From Nocardia sp. NBC_00565 (lineage in GTDB: Bacteria; Actinomycetota; Actinomycetes; Mycobacteriales; Mycobacteriaceae), in the NCBI RefSeq assembly GCF_036345915.1, contig NZ_CP107785.1:7316001-7380000 (forward strand): DNA of 64,000 nucleotides, in the 5' to 3' direction. This document shows positions 1 to 8,126 of this stretch, piece by piece. Made by a program: the position numbers and the translations under genes. Each line of letters begins with the position of its first letter. Position 1 is the first letter of the stretch. The notes below the pieces were generated by a model. The model had not been told where the DNA came from and searched no databases. It saw nothing but the letters and a program-made list of their open reading frames with translations.

Positions 1-1
1 G

Positions 2-1531
2 CGCAGTATCGCGGTGCCGGGCAGCGGGTCGGGTGGACGACCGGAATTACCCGGCGAGCACGGTTTCCGATTCTTTCCCGGCTTCTACCAACACATTCCG
101 GATACGATGCGGCGAATTCCGTTCGCGGGCAACCCGGATGGTGTCTGGAACAATCTGATCGGCGTACCGGAGGCACGTTTCGCCCGCCGCGACGGCGATG
201 ATTTCCGACTCCCGCTGAGCCCGAAGACCCGCACGAATTTCACCCCGGACGCCTTCCGCGAGACCGTCGGCGCGGTAATTTCGACGGCCTTGAAAATGCC
301 GGCCAACGAAGGCGCCTACTTCGCCGATCGCCTGCTGGTGTTCTACTCCAGTTGCGACGCCCGCCGCTTGGGACAGTGGGAACACACCTCGTGGCGCGAC
401 TATGTCGGCGGCCATCAGCGTTCGCACGAATTCCGCGCCCTGCTCTCGCGCACGCTGACCAGCATCATGGTCGCCGCGAAGGAGGATATCGCCAGTGTCC
501 GAACCATTGGCACCATGGGCGAACAGTTCCTCGGTAATCCTTTCGAAGTCGGCAACGACGGCGCGCTGGATCGGGTGCTGAACGGTCCGACCAATGCGGT
601 GTGGATCGATCCGTGGGTGCGGCGGCTGGGCGAACTCGGCGTGCAATTCGCGCTGGGAGCCGAGGTGCGCGGGCTCGACATGCGCGATCGGCGGATCGCC
701 TCAGCCCGCATCGTCGACGAGTCCGGCATCCAGCGCAGCGTCGACGCGGACTATTTCGTGGTGGCCCTGCCCGCCGAACAGGCCCGCACCCTGTGGTCGC
801 CCGACGTGCTCGAGGTGCGCCCAGAACTGGCCGCGATGGATCGGCTCTTCGTCGACTGGATGAACGGCATCCAGTTCTATCTGCGCAGGCCGATGGATAT
901 TTCGCGCGGCCACACCGCCTATATCGACGCGCCGTGGTCGCTCACCTCGATCACCCAGAATCAAATGTGGACGCGCAAACTCACCGAATTCGGCGATGGC
1001 ACTGTGCAGGACTGTCTTTCGGTCGACATCTCCGACTGGAACACACCGGGCATGCTCTACGGCAAGCCTGCCAAGGAATGCACGCACGAGGAGATCGCCC
1101 GCGAGGTATGGGCCCAGATGACGGCGCATCTCAACGACCGCGGCGAGGTGTTGCGCGCTGACGATCTGCACTCCTGGTTCCTCGATCCCGGCATCAGCTG
1201 GCAGGAGTCCGAGCGGCGCAACGCCAATGCCGATCCGCTGCTGATCAATACCGCCGGCTCGTGGGACTGTCGGCCCGAATCACGGGGTGCGCTCGAAAAC
1301 CTCTTCCTGGCAGGTGATTACGTGCGCACAAACGTGGACTTGGCGACCATGGAGGGCGCGAACGAGGCGGCCCGCGACGCGGTGAACGCCATCCTGGATG
1401 CCTCCGGGTCGAATGCCGAACGCTGTCGCAAATTCACGCTGTACCGCGCAACCGAATTGGAGCCCTTGCGCCGCATCGACGCCGACCGCTACGCCGCAGG
1501 CCAACCCAACCTGTTCGACGTACGACTGTGA
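2..1531 (+). CDS. FAD-dependent oxidoreductase, hydroxysqualene dehydroxylase/phytoene desaturase-like (5' partial)
   Basis: The reading frame is open to the left edge, so the start and the N-terminal Rossmann GxGxxG segment lie outside the window; the first GTG at 14 is probably internal. The visible 505 residues begin at the family segment LPGEHGFRFFPGFYQHIPDT. They end with the typical C-terminal FAD-contact block, NLFLAGDYVRTNVDLATMEG, followed by an alanine-rich helix. This layout is that of amine-oxidase-fold flavoenzymes acting on isoprenoids such as phytoene or hydroxysqualene. The substrate cannot be read from the sequence. No carotenoid or hopanoid gene is visible downstream, so the pathway is unknown. 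Confidence 0.75.
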   Translation, partial: RSIAVPGSGSGGRPELPGEHGFRFFPGFYQHIPDTMRRIPFAGNPDGVWNNLIGVPEARFARRDGDDFRLPLSPKTRTNFTPDAFRETVGAVISTALKMPANEGAYFADRLLVFYSSCDARRLGQWEHTSWRDYVGGHQRSHEFRALLSRTLTSIMVAAKEDIASVRTIGTMGEQFLGNPFEVGNDGALDRVLNGPTNAVWIDPWVRRLGELGVQFALGAEVRGLDMRDRRIASARIVDESGIQRSVDADYFVVALPAEQARTLWSPDVLEVRPELAAMDRLFVDWMNGIQFYLRRPMDISRGHTAYIDAPWSLTSITQNQMWTRKLTEFGDGTVQDCLSVDISDWNTPGMLYGKPAKECTHEEIAREVWAQMTAHLNDRGEVLRADDLHSWFLDPGISWQESERRNANADPLLINTAGSWDCRPESRGALENLFLAGDYVRTNVDLATMEGANEAARDAVNAILDASGSNAERCRKFTLYRATELEPLRRIDADRYAAGQPNLFDVRL

Positions 1532-1661
1532 ATCACATCCCGACGCCGATTGCCTTAGAATGCACAAGCAATCACTGATTTCGTGAGCACATGGGTAACT
1601 CGTCGGGCACGCCCAAAGGTGGTCCGGTGCGTATCCGACGGCCCGGAACGGGAGTCTCAAC

Positions 1662-2318
1662 ATGCTCGACGACCGGCAAAAGTTCCGGGGAGGCGGGAGA
1701 GCGATCACCGATCCGGCAGACCTGCGGAAGTTGCTCGGGGAAGTCATGCCGCGAGCCGCGGGCAAGGAACGCGTCGCACTCCATCCCCGCGACCGCGACT
1801 GGATCGCCGCCACCCCGTTCATCGCCCTGAGCACCAGCGATGCCGAGGGCAACTGCGATACCTCCCCGAAGGGCGATCCGGCCGGTTTCGTGCGGGTGCT
1901 CGACGACACCACCCTGGCCATCCCGGAGCGACCGGGCAACCGCAGGGCCGACGGCTATCTCAATATCCTCAGCAATCCGCACGTCGGGCTGCTGTTCATC
2001 ATTCCGGGCCGCCGCGAAACCCTGCGCATCAACGGCCGGGCCCGGCTGGTCCGCGACGCACCGTACTTCGACGACATGGTGGTACACGGCCACCGCCCGA
2101 TCCTGGCGATCGAGGTCGAGATCGAGCAGATCTTCTTCCACTGCGCGAAGGCGTTCATCCGCAGCCACCTGTGGGAGCCGCAGCAGTGGCCGGTCCACGA
2201 TCTGCCCAGCCACGCCCGCCTGGTGAAAGAGATCCAGACCAACGTCACCGAGTCCGTCGAGGAACTGGAGCGGTATTACTCGCCGGAAAACTACAACGCC
2301 AAGCTCTACAACGGGTGA
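1662..2318 (+). CDS. Pyridoxamine 5'-phosphate oxidase family protein (MSMEG_1061-like)
   Basis: A 218-residue split-barrel flavin/F420-binding protein. The segment PFIALSTSDAEGNCDTSPKG is the first strand pair of the PPOX barrel, and residues around IPERPGNRRADGYLNILSNP form the cofactor-binding loop of the MSMEG_1061-type subfamily. The ATG follows a CGGGAG ribosome site about 6 bases upstream. Members of this subfamily are cytosolic oxidoreductases of unknown substrate, and assignment as true PdxH is not justified. It lies 119 bp ahead of murT on the same strand, probably as a separate unit. Confidence 0.82.
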   Translation: MLDDRQKFRGGGRAITDPADLRKLLGEVMPRAAGKERVALHPRDRDWIAATPFIALSTSDAEGNCDTSPKGDPAGFVRVLDDTTLAIPERPGNRRADGYLNILSNPHVGLLFIIPGRRETLRINGRARLVRDAPYFDDMVVHGHRPILAIEVEIEQIFFHCAKAFIRSHLWEPQQWPVHDLPSHARLVKEIQTNVTESVEELERYYSPENYNAKLYNG

Positions 2319-2437
2319 GCTCCTGTACGTGCTGGGCCACATCCCTCGGTGGCCCCGGTCACTGCGAAATAGCGCACACCGGAGCATCCGGGCCGCGCAG
2401 CGGATGCGCTGCTGAGCACAACACATAGACTCGCGGC

Positions 2438-3673
2438 GTGACAGACATAACGGTGCGTGGGCGGCTCGCGCTGCGGGCGGCGGCGGCAGCGTCGTGGGCC
2501 TCGCAGAAGGCGGGCCGCGGCAAGGGATCGATGATCGGCGGGCTGATCGCACTGCAGATCGATAAGTCGATCATGGATCAGCTCGGCCGCGGCCGCCGCA
2601 CGGTGCTGGTAACCGGCACGAACGGCAAGTCGACCACCACCCGGATGGCCACCGCCGCGTTGAGCACGCTCGGCAAGGTCGCCACGCAGGCCGACGGCGC
2701 GAATATGGACGCGGGCATCGTGGCCGCGCTGAGCGCGCACCGCGGGACGCCGCTGGCCGCGATCGAGGTGGACGAGCTGCATCTGCCGCATGTCACCGAT
2801 TCGCTGAACCCGTCGGTGGTGATCCTGCTGAATCTCAGCCGCGACCAGTTGGACCGGGTCGGCGAGATCAACATGATCGAGCGCAAGCTGCGCGCGGGGC
2901 TGGCACGGCATCCACAGACCGTGGTGATCGCCAACTGTGACGACGTACTGGTGACCTCCATCGCCTACGACCACCCGAATGTCGTATGGGTCGCGGCGGG
3001 CAGCGGCTGGTCGATGGATGCGACGAGTTGTCCGCGCAGCGGTGAGCCGATCGTGTGGGAGGGCGCGCACTGGCGCAGCACCGGCACGGATTTCGAACGG
3101 CCCGAACCGAATTGGTGGCTCGACGGCGACGAGTTGGTCGGGCCGGACGGTGTCCGGCTGCCGCTGAAACTGGCGCTGCCCGGCCGCGCCAATAAGGGCA
3201 ATGCCGCACAGGCGGTGGCCGCGGCGGTCGTGCTCGGCGCGGATTCGGCGGCGGCGGTGACCGCGGCGGGTACGGTGCGCGAGATCGCGGGCCGCTACCG
3301 GACGGTGCAGGTCGGCGAGCATGCCGCCCGGCTGCTGCTGGCGAAGAATCCGGCGGGTTGGCAGGAGGCGCTGTCGATGATCGAACCCGATTCGGCCGGG
3401 CTGGTGATCGCGGTCAATGGGCAGGTGCCCGATGGCGAGGATCTGTCCTGGTTGTGGGATGTGCGGTTCGAGCACTTCGAGGGCGTGCAGGTGGTCGCCG
3501 CCGGCGAGCGTGCCACCGACCTCGCGGTGCGCCTCACCTATGCCGGGGTCGAGCACACCACGGTGCCGGATCCGTTGCGCGCCATCGCATCCTGTCCGGC
3601 GGGCCGGGTCGAGGTGCTGGCGAACTACACCGCGTTCCGTGATCTGAACCGCGATCTGGAGGAGCAAGCATGA
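2438..3673 (+). CDS. murT: Lipid II isoglutaminyl synthase, Mur ligase-like subunit MurT
   Basis: MurT with GatD amidates the alpha-carboxyl of D-glutamate in lipid II, giving D-isoglutamine in the peptidoglycan stem. The 411-residue product carries the Mur-ligase P-loop GTNGKSTT near residue 65, a central domain ending in the ARxxNKGNAAQA-type motif (GRANKGNAAQA), and the C-terminal DUF1727 domain. Start is GTG. The stop overlaps the gatD start by four bases (ATGA), so the two are translationally coupled. The Cys4 zinc ribbon known from staphylococcal and streptococcal MurT is reduced to one cysteine here (SCPRSGEPI), so zinc binding at this place is unlikely. Confidence 0.93.
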   Translation: MTDITVRGRLALRAAAAASWASQKAGRGKGSMIGGLIALQIDKSIMDQLGRGRRTVLVTGTNGKSTTTRMATAALSTLGKVATQADGANMDAGIVAALSAHRGTPLAAIEVDELHLPHVTDSLNPSVVILLNLSRDQLDRVGEINMIERKLRAGLARHPQTVVIANCDDVLVTSIAYDHPNVVWVAAGSGWSMDATSCPRSGEPIVWEGAHWRSTGTDFERPEPNWWLDGDELVGPDGVRLPLKLALPGRANKGNAAQAVAAAVVLGADSAAAVTAAGTVREIAGRYRTVQVGEHAARLLLAKNPAGWQEALSMIEPDSAGLVIAVNGQVPDGEDLSWLWDVRFEHFEGVQVVAAGERATDLAVRLTYAGVEHTTVPDPLRAIASCPAGRVEVLANYTAFRDLNRDLEEQA

Positions 3674-4434
3674 GTGCAGCATCGCGCAGCGATTCGATGG
3701 CGGGTGGTGGCCGAGTGACGGGTGGGCCCGAATCGACCGTACGGATCGGGCTGGTGTTGCCCGATGTGATGGGCACCTACGGCGACGGCGGCAACGCACT
3801 GGTGCTGCGGCAGCGGCTGCGCATGCGCGGCCACGCTGCCGAGATCGTCGAAATCACGCTGGCCGACCCGGTTCCCGAGTCGCTGGACATCTATACCCTC
3901 GGCGGAGCCGAGGATTCGGCACAGCGCCTGGCCACTCGACACCTGCAGCGCTATCCGGGGCTGCAGCAGGCCGCCGCGAAAGGCGCTCCGGTACTTGCCA
4001 TCTGCGCCGCCATCCAGGTACTCGGCCACTGGTACGAGACATCGTCCGGCGAACGCGTCGACGGCGTCGGCCTCATCGATGTCACCACGTCCCCCCAGTC
4101 GAAGCGCGCGATCGGCGAGGTGACCACCACCCCGCTGCTGCCCGGCCTCACCGCGCCACTCACCGGTTTCGAAAACCACCGTGGCGGAACCAAACTCGGC
4201 GGCGACGCGACCGGCCTGGCCCGCGTCACCCGCGGCGTCGGCAACGGTGTCGGTGACGGCCTGGAAGGCGTGGTCCAAGGCTCCGCCATCGGCACCTACA
4301 TGCACGGACCCGCCCTCGCCCGCAACCCCGAACTCGCCGACCTCCTACTTGCCCGCGTACTCGGCGTCGACTCACTGCCGCCACTCGACCTCCCCGAGGT
4401 CGATCAACTCCGCCGCGAACGCCTTCGCGCCTGA
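3670..4434 (+). CDS. gatD: Lipid II isoglutaminyl synthase, glutaminase subunit GatD
   Basis: Class I glutamine amidotransferase of the CobB/CobQ type, 254 residues, supplying ammonia to MurT. The nucleophile is Cys112 in VLAICAAIQVLGHW and the catalytic histidine is His212 in GTYMHGP. The family core starts at about residue 24 (VRIGLVLPDVMGTYGDGGN), so the first 20 or so residues may be an over-extended N-terminus. The ATG overlapping the murT stop is nevertheless the natural coupled start. The nucleophile elbow is CAA, where most amidotransferases have CGG or CGx. Cytosolic, acting at the membrane on lipid II together with MurT. Confidence 0.93.
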   Translation: MSAASRSDSMAGGGRVTGGPESTVRIGLVLPDVMGTYGDGGNALVLRQRLRMRGHAAEIVEITLADPVPESLDIYTLGGAEDSAQRLATRHLQRYPGLQQAAAKGAPVLAICAAIQVLGHWYETSSGERVDGVGLIDVTTSPQSKRAIGEVTTTPLLPGLTAPLTGFENHRGGTKLGGDATGLARVTRGVGNGVGDGLEGVVQGSAIGTYMHGPALARNPELADLLLARVLGVDSLPPLDLPEVDQLRRERLRA

Positions 4435-4564
4435 CCGCTGATTCGGGCTGGTCGTGGGTGATCGGCAGCGCGCAGCGACGCCGATATCGGGTAGCCAACT
4501 GGTCGCTCGGTAAGCTGTAAGAGCGCAACGCGACGCGCTTTTCGCCTCGAGCCTCGGCGGAAAA

Positions 4565-5455
4565 ATGGGTTATGCACGATACGATCTCGCTATGGCGACG
4601 ATCACACCAGCGAGATCGGATCGGCTCGAGGAGCAGTCGGCACCGGCGGACGGTCAGCTATCCTTGGCGAGCCGACTTCGGGCGTGGCGGCCGCGTCCGC
4701 TACATGCTTCGGCAATCGTCACTGGCATCGTCGCACTAACGTCATTCGAAATGTCGTTTGCCGCGTTGCACGACCTGTCGGTGCGAAACCTGGTGGCTCC
4801 GGCGCTCGCCGCCAATGTGCCGATCGCAATCGATGGCCTGGTCGTCGGTTCGATCATTGCCACCGCCACCTTCCGGAGGGGAAGTTCCAGCTGGTGGTAT
4901 GCCACGGCACTATTCGTCTTCTGGACCCTGGTGTCGGTCGCCGGAAATATCGAGTACGCGCGCGAAATCGGGGGTAGCCCAGTGGCTTTGTCGCTGTACG
5001 CGGGCATGCCGTTGACGATGCTGTTCGCGGTGCATCTCACCCTGATGCTGTTCGGGCGACGACGCGCGCACACACGCATCGCAAATCCGGCCCCAGTGCC
5101 GCTGGAGGATCGCGACCCAGCGGCGGCGGCGGATCACGACCCGGCCGCGGCGGCGGATCACGACCCAGCGGCGGCGGCGGATCATGACCCAATGGCCGCG
5201 GAGGATTGGGCCCCAGTGGCAGAGGAGGATTGGGACTCCGCACCGCAGGACGATTGGGACTCGGCACCGCCGCCCCAGCGCGTCGTACCGATGCGGATAC
5301 CCGCGATCCTGGAGAATACCGACCCGCTGCCCGGCGCTCCGAAAAAGGTACTGGCCAGCGCACTGCCAGGGAACGGCCACTCGACGTCGCCGCGGATCAC
5401 TCCGATGTTCACGACCGCCGGCCCGAACGGCCAGACAAAGATCAACCCTCTCTAA
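4565..5455 (+). CDS. DUF2637 domain membrane protein with acidic repeat tail
   Basis: A 296-residue protein with four predicted membrane segments between about residues 45 and 160, including LHASAIVTGIVALTSFEMSF and GMPLTMLFAVHLTLMLFG. This is the layout of the actinobacterial DUF2637 family, often found in accessory DNA and of unknown function. The cytoplasmic tail has four 8-residue DxDPAAAA repeats followed by EDW/DDW repeats, so it is strongly acidic. ATGs at 4565 and 4592 are both possible; neither has a clear ribosome site. The next gene starts 102 bp downstream on the same strand. Confidence 0.75.
   Translation: MGYARYDLAMATITPARSDRLEEQSAPADGQLSLASRLRAWRPRPLHASAIVTGIVALTSFEMSFAALHDLSVRNLVAPALAANVPIAIDGLVVGSIIATATFRRGSSSWWYATALFVFWTLVSVAGNIEYAREIGGSPVALSLYAGMPLTMLFAVHLTLMLFGRRRAHTRIANPAPVPLEDRDPAAAADHDPAAAADHDPAAAADHDPMAAEDWAPVAEEDWDSAPQDDWDSAPPPQRVVPMRIPAILENTDPLPGAPKKVLASALPGNGHSTSPRITPMFTTAGPNGQTKINPL
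5108..5203 (+). repeat. Four 24-bp tandem units coding DxDPAAAA
   Basis: In-frame tandem repeat inside the DUF2637 gene. Each unit encodes Asp-x-Asp-Pro followed by alanines; the fourth is degenerate (DHDPMAAE). It is followed by diverged 8-residue units starting DW. Copy number is likely to vary between strains. Confidence 0.8.
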
Positions 5456-5557
5456 CAGGCGACAGCGGACTGCTCGTCTCAGCGGCAAGCCGCGCCTGAG
5501 GTGCTCACCCAGCTCGAACTGCTTCAGCCACAACCCGACACATCGATGGAGTAAGCG

Positions 5558-5983
5558 ATGGCACTTACCGTTTGGCAAGACCAGGGCATAGATCAATTCC
5601 GAGAGATCGCGGGCCGGCTAGCGTCGGTGATCCAGAGCGGCATCGATCGATCGGGCGCGTTGAACCAGTTCGCCGAATCGATCAGCAGCGGAGAAGCATT
5701 CACCGATCTGATGATCGAATACTCGTCCCGGTGGTTCACCGAAACCGGCGGACGCTCGATCTTGATCGGGCCAGAGTTGTTCTGGTTGATGTCGGAGCCC
5801 AGCCCGCGCCGGGTATCCGGCACTGGCATGCGAGTCCAGGAATCCTATCTGGATACCGAATTGACAGCCGGACAGCGGGCCCGGATTCTGCTGCTCATCT
5901 GTGTTTACGAGGCGCTGGCGCAAAACCAATGGGCACCGGAAGGCATAGCGGAGCACATGATTGTGACCAACGGCGTTGGCTAA
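5558..5983 (+). CDS. Hypothetical protein, 141 aa
   Basis: No family was recognised. The start is well supported: GGAG lies 6 bases before the ATG. The product is soluble, mostly helical in appearance and mildly acidic, with no signal peptide or membrane segment. The middle part (SSRWFTETGGRSILIGPELF) suggests a mixed alpha/beta fold. Base composition here is somewhat less GC-rich than in the flanking core genes. Together with the DUF2637 gene it may form a small accessory island between gatD and the zinc peptidase gene. Function unknown. Confidence 0.6.
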   Translation: MALTVWQDQGIDQFREIAGRLASVIQSGIDRSGALNQFAESISSGEAFTDLMIEYSSRWFTETGGRSILIGPELFWLMSEPSPRRVSGTGMRVQESYLDTELTAGQRARILLLICVYEALAQNQWAPEGIAEHMIVTNGVG

Positions 5984-6034
5984 CTGATTGCCGCAGCGCG
6001 GCGTTGATCCGCGCGTACCCACGGGTGCGCGCGG

Positions 6035-7207
6035 TCAGCGCGGATCGGGGGTGCCGCAGAGTTCGTGGACCAGGCGCATCTTTTCCAGGACCGGGTCGGG
6101 GAGGACGAACGGGTAGAGGTCGTCGTGGCCCATGGAGCGGTTGACCATATTGAGCGACCAGGCGAGGGGGAGCCAGAGGTCGATGATGTGGTCGAAGCCC
6201 GCGCGGCCGACCTGGGGGCGGTCGAGGGTGGCGCCCGCGGGGGCCAAACCGAAAGCGGCGGCGGTGTCGAGGGTGTCGCGGATGTGCAGGTAGTGGGCGA
6301 AGGTTTCGGCCCAGTCCTCGGCGGCGTGCGTGCTGGCGTAAGAGGAGACGTAGTTGATTTCCCAGCCTGCCGGCGCGCCCTGTGAGTAGTGGCGGTCCAG
6401 GGCCGATTGGTAGTCGGCGTAGGGGTCGCCGAACAGGGTACGGAAGCGTCGCATGGCATCGTCATTGTCGACTAGTACGGCGAAGTAGTAGTGGCCGATC
6501 TCGTGGCGGAAATGACCGAGCAGGGTGCGGTAGGGCTCGTCCATTTCGATGCGCAACTGTTCGCGGTGCGGGTCGTTGGCCTCGGCCAGGTCCACCGTGA
6601 TCACACCGTTCTTGTGACCGGTGACGACCCGGTCGGTGGCGCTGGAGAGCAGGTCGAAGGCCAGACCGGTCTGCGGATTCCGGTCCCGGCCGACGATCGG
6701 CAGACCGAGTTCGACCAGTTCCATGATCAGTCGGCGCTTGACGGCCTCGGCTTCGGCGAACCCATCGAGGCCCTGGGCATCGAGATCGTTCGGCCGGGTG
6801 CGGGTCAGGCGGCAGGACTCGCAAAGTCGCTGTCCCCCACTGCATTTCGGCGCTGCGTCGGTCCGAGGCGTCGCATTCGAGACAGGTGTGGCCGACCCGG
6901 CGTCGAATACCGGCGCCGATCCGGGTTCGGGCGACGCGCCGGACGTTTCGGACCCTGGCCGAGCCATTTCGTCCGGCACCGGCACCAGCCAATTGCACTG
7001 CGCCACATGCAAGTTGTCGCAGAGACGGAAGCGGTTGCGATCGACCACACCGCCCGGCCGATCCACCGCAGCCTCGCCGGGCGGGTCGCCGATCACCACC
7101 AGCGCACGGTCGGCGAGGCTGAAACCCAGTGGGCTGGCACAGGACAGGCATACGGAGTTCTCGAAGGCCAACTGCTGTCCGCAGTTCGGACAGGTGAAAT
7201 CACGCAT
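6035..7207 (-). CDS. Putative zinc-binding metallopeptidase with N-terminal zinc ribbon
   Basis: A 390-residue product starting at MRDFTCPNCGQQL. Two CxxC pairs near residues 6-9 and 20-23 make a zinc ribbon, and further CxxC-type cysteines occur around residues 80-160. The protease motif HEIGH is at about residue 235, in the M-family domain of the putative zinc-binding metallopeptidase family (PF15887-like). The ATG at 7207 is preferred over upstream in-frame starts because the ribbon is the conserved N-terminus. It overlaps the end of the transglutaminase gene by 8 bases, so it is the last gene of the ATP-grasp/transglutaminase operon. It might trim or release peptides made or attached by that system; this is inference. 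Confidence 0.85.
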   Translation of the reverse strand: MRDFTCPNCGQQLAFENSVCLSCASPLGFSLADRALVVIGDPPGEAAVDRPGGVVDRNRFRLCDNLHVAQCNWLVPVPDEMARPGSETSGASPEPGSAPVFDAGSATPVSNATPRTDAAPKCSGGQRLCESCRLTRTRPNDLDAQGLDGFAEAEAVKRRLIMELVELGLPIVGRDRNPQTGLAFDLLSSATDRVVTGHKNGVITVDLAEANDPHREQLRIEMDEPYRTLLGHFRHEIGHYYFAVLVDNDDAMRRFRTLFGDPYADYQSALDRHYSQGAPAGWEINYVSSYASTHAAEDWAETFAHYLHIRDTLDTAAAFGLAPAGATLDRPQVGRAGFDHIIDLWLPLAWSLNMVNRSMGHDDLYPFVLPDPVLEKMRLVHELCGTPDPR

Positions 7208-8126
7208 CTCGATACACCGCCACCGGTGCCACGTCGACGGACACGGTGATGGAGCTCTCCTTGGCGTCGGTGTAGATGATGCCACGCAGCGGCGGCACAT
7301 CGGCGTAATCGCGGCCCCAGGCCACGGTTACGTATCGCTCATCGGCGAACTGATCGTTGGTCGGGTCGAAGCCGATCCAGCGTCCGGTCCGATCGTGGGC
7401 GGTATCGCCGGGCACCCACACCGCCGACCAGGCATGGGTGGCGTCCACGCCGACCATGCGCTCCCTACCCGGCGGCGGATCGGTTGCCAGATAACCGGAT
7501 ACATAGCGCCCGGCCAGTCCGTGCGAGCGCAGGCAGGCCGCACCGATCCTGGCGAAGTCCTGGCAGACGCCCGCGCGGGCGGCGAAGACATCCGCGACCC
7601 TGGTGGAGACGGTGGTCGAGCCGGACTTGTAGGTGAAGTCGTCGTGGATGCGGGTATTGAGTTCGGTCACCGCCGCCAGCAACGGCCTGCCGGGAGTCAA
7701 GGATTCGGCCGCGTACGCGATGACCTCGGGGGTGATCTCGGGCGGATGCAGGTCGAGGGTGAATTCCACGGCCAACGGGCCGTTGGCCGTGCTCGGGCGC
7801 GCTTGCTCCCACGGTTTGCCTGCCGCGCTCACCGCGTGCTGATCCTGCGCCTGCACCTCGACCATGGATTCGCCGGTGACCACCAGCTTCGTATGTTCGG
7901 AGGTGACATGGAAATACGAGGTGGTGTTGCCGTACACATCGGTGCCGATCGACCGGTCCGACGGCAATGGATCGATGTGGATCTCGTGTGAGAGCAGGCG
8001 CTGCCCCGGAAACTCGCGCGGCGTCAGATATGCGCGCCCGTAGGAGCTGCTGACCTCATCGGAATATTTGTAGGTGGTGCGATGCTCGACCCGATAGCGC
8101 CGGGCGGCATCGTTGCGTGCCATCAT
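7200..8126 (-). CDS. Transglutaminase-like protein with bacterial transglutaminase N-terminal domain
   Basis: 308 residues: a bacterial transglutaminase-like N-terminal beta domain (about 10-90) followed by a papain-fold transglutaminase core. The catalytic triad is visible: Cys188 in AGVCQDFARIG, the histidine of GVDATHAWSAVW and the aspartate of GFDPTNDQ. No signal peptide, so it is cytosolic. The start overlaps the end of the ATP-grasp/alpha-E gene by four bases (ATGA), showing translational coupling. In M. tuberculosis the corresponding gene is, from memory, Rv2569c. It could act as a peptidase or as an amide-forming transferase within the cluster. Confidence 0.9.
   Translation of the reverse strand: MMARNDAARRYRVEHRTTYKYSDEVSSSYGRAYLTPREFPGQRLLSHEIHIDPLPSDRSIGTDVYGNTTSYFHVTSEHTKLVVTGESMVEVQAQDQHAVSAAGKPWEQARPSTANGPLAVEFTLDLHPPEITPEVIAYAAESLTPGRPLLAAVTELNTRIHDDFTYKSGSTTVSTRVADVFAARAGVCQDFARIGAACLRSHGLAGRYVSGYLATDPPPGRERMVGVDATHAWSAVWVPGDTAHDRTGRWIGFDPTNDQFADERYVTVAWGRDYADVPPLRGIIYTDAKESSITVSVDVAPVAVYRDA

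Noticed and set aside
7208..7300. Upstream start for the zinc peptidase gene
   Set aside because: The extra 31 residues are out-of-frame transglutaminase sequence; the zinc ribbon at MRDFTCPNC is the natural N-terminus.
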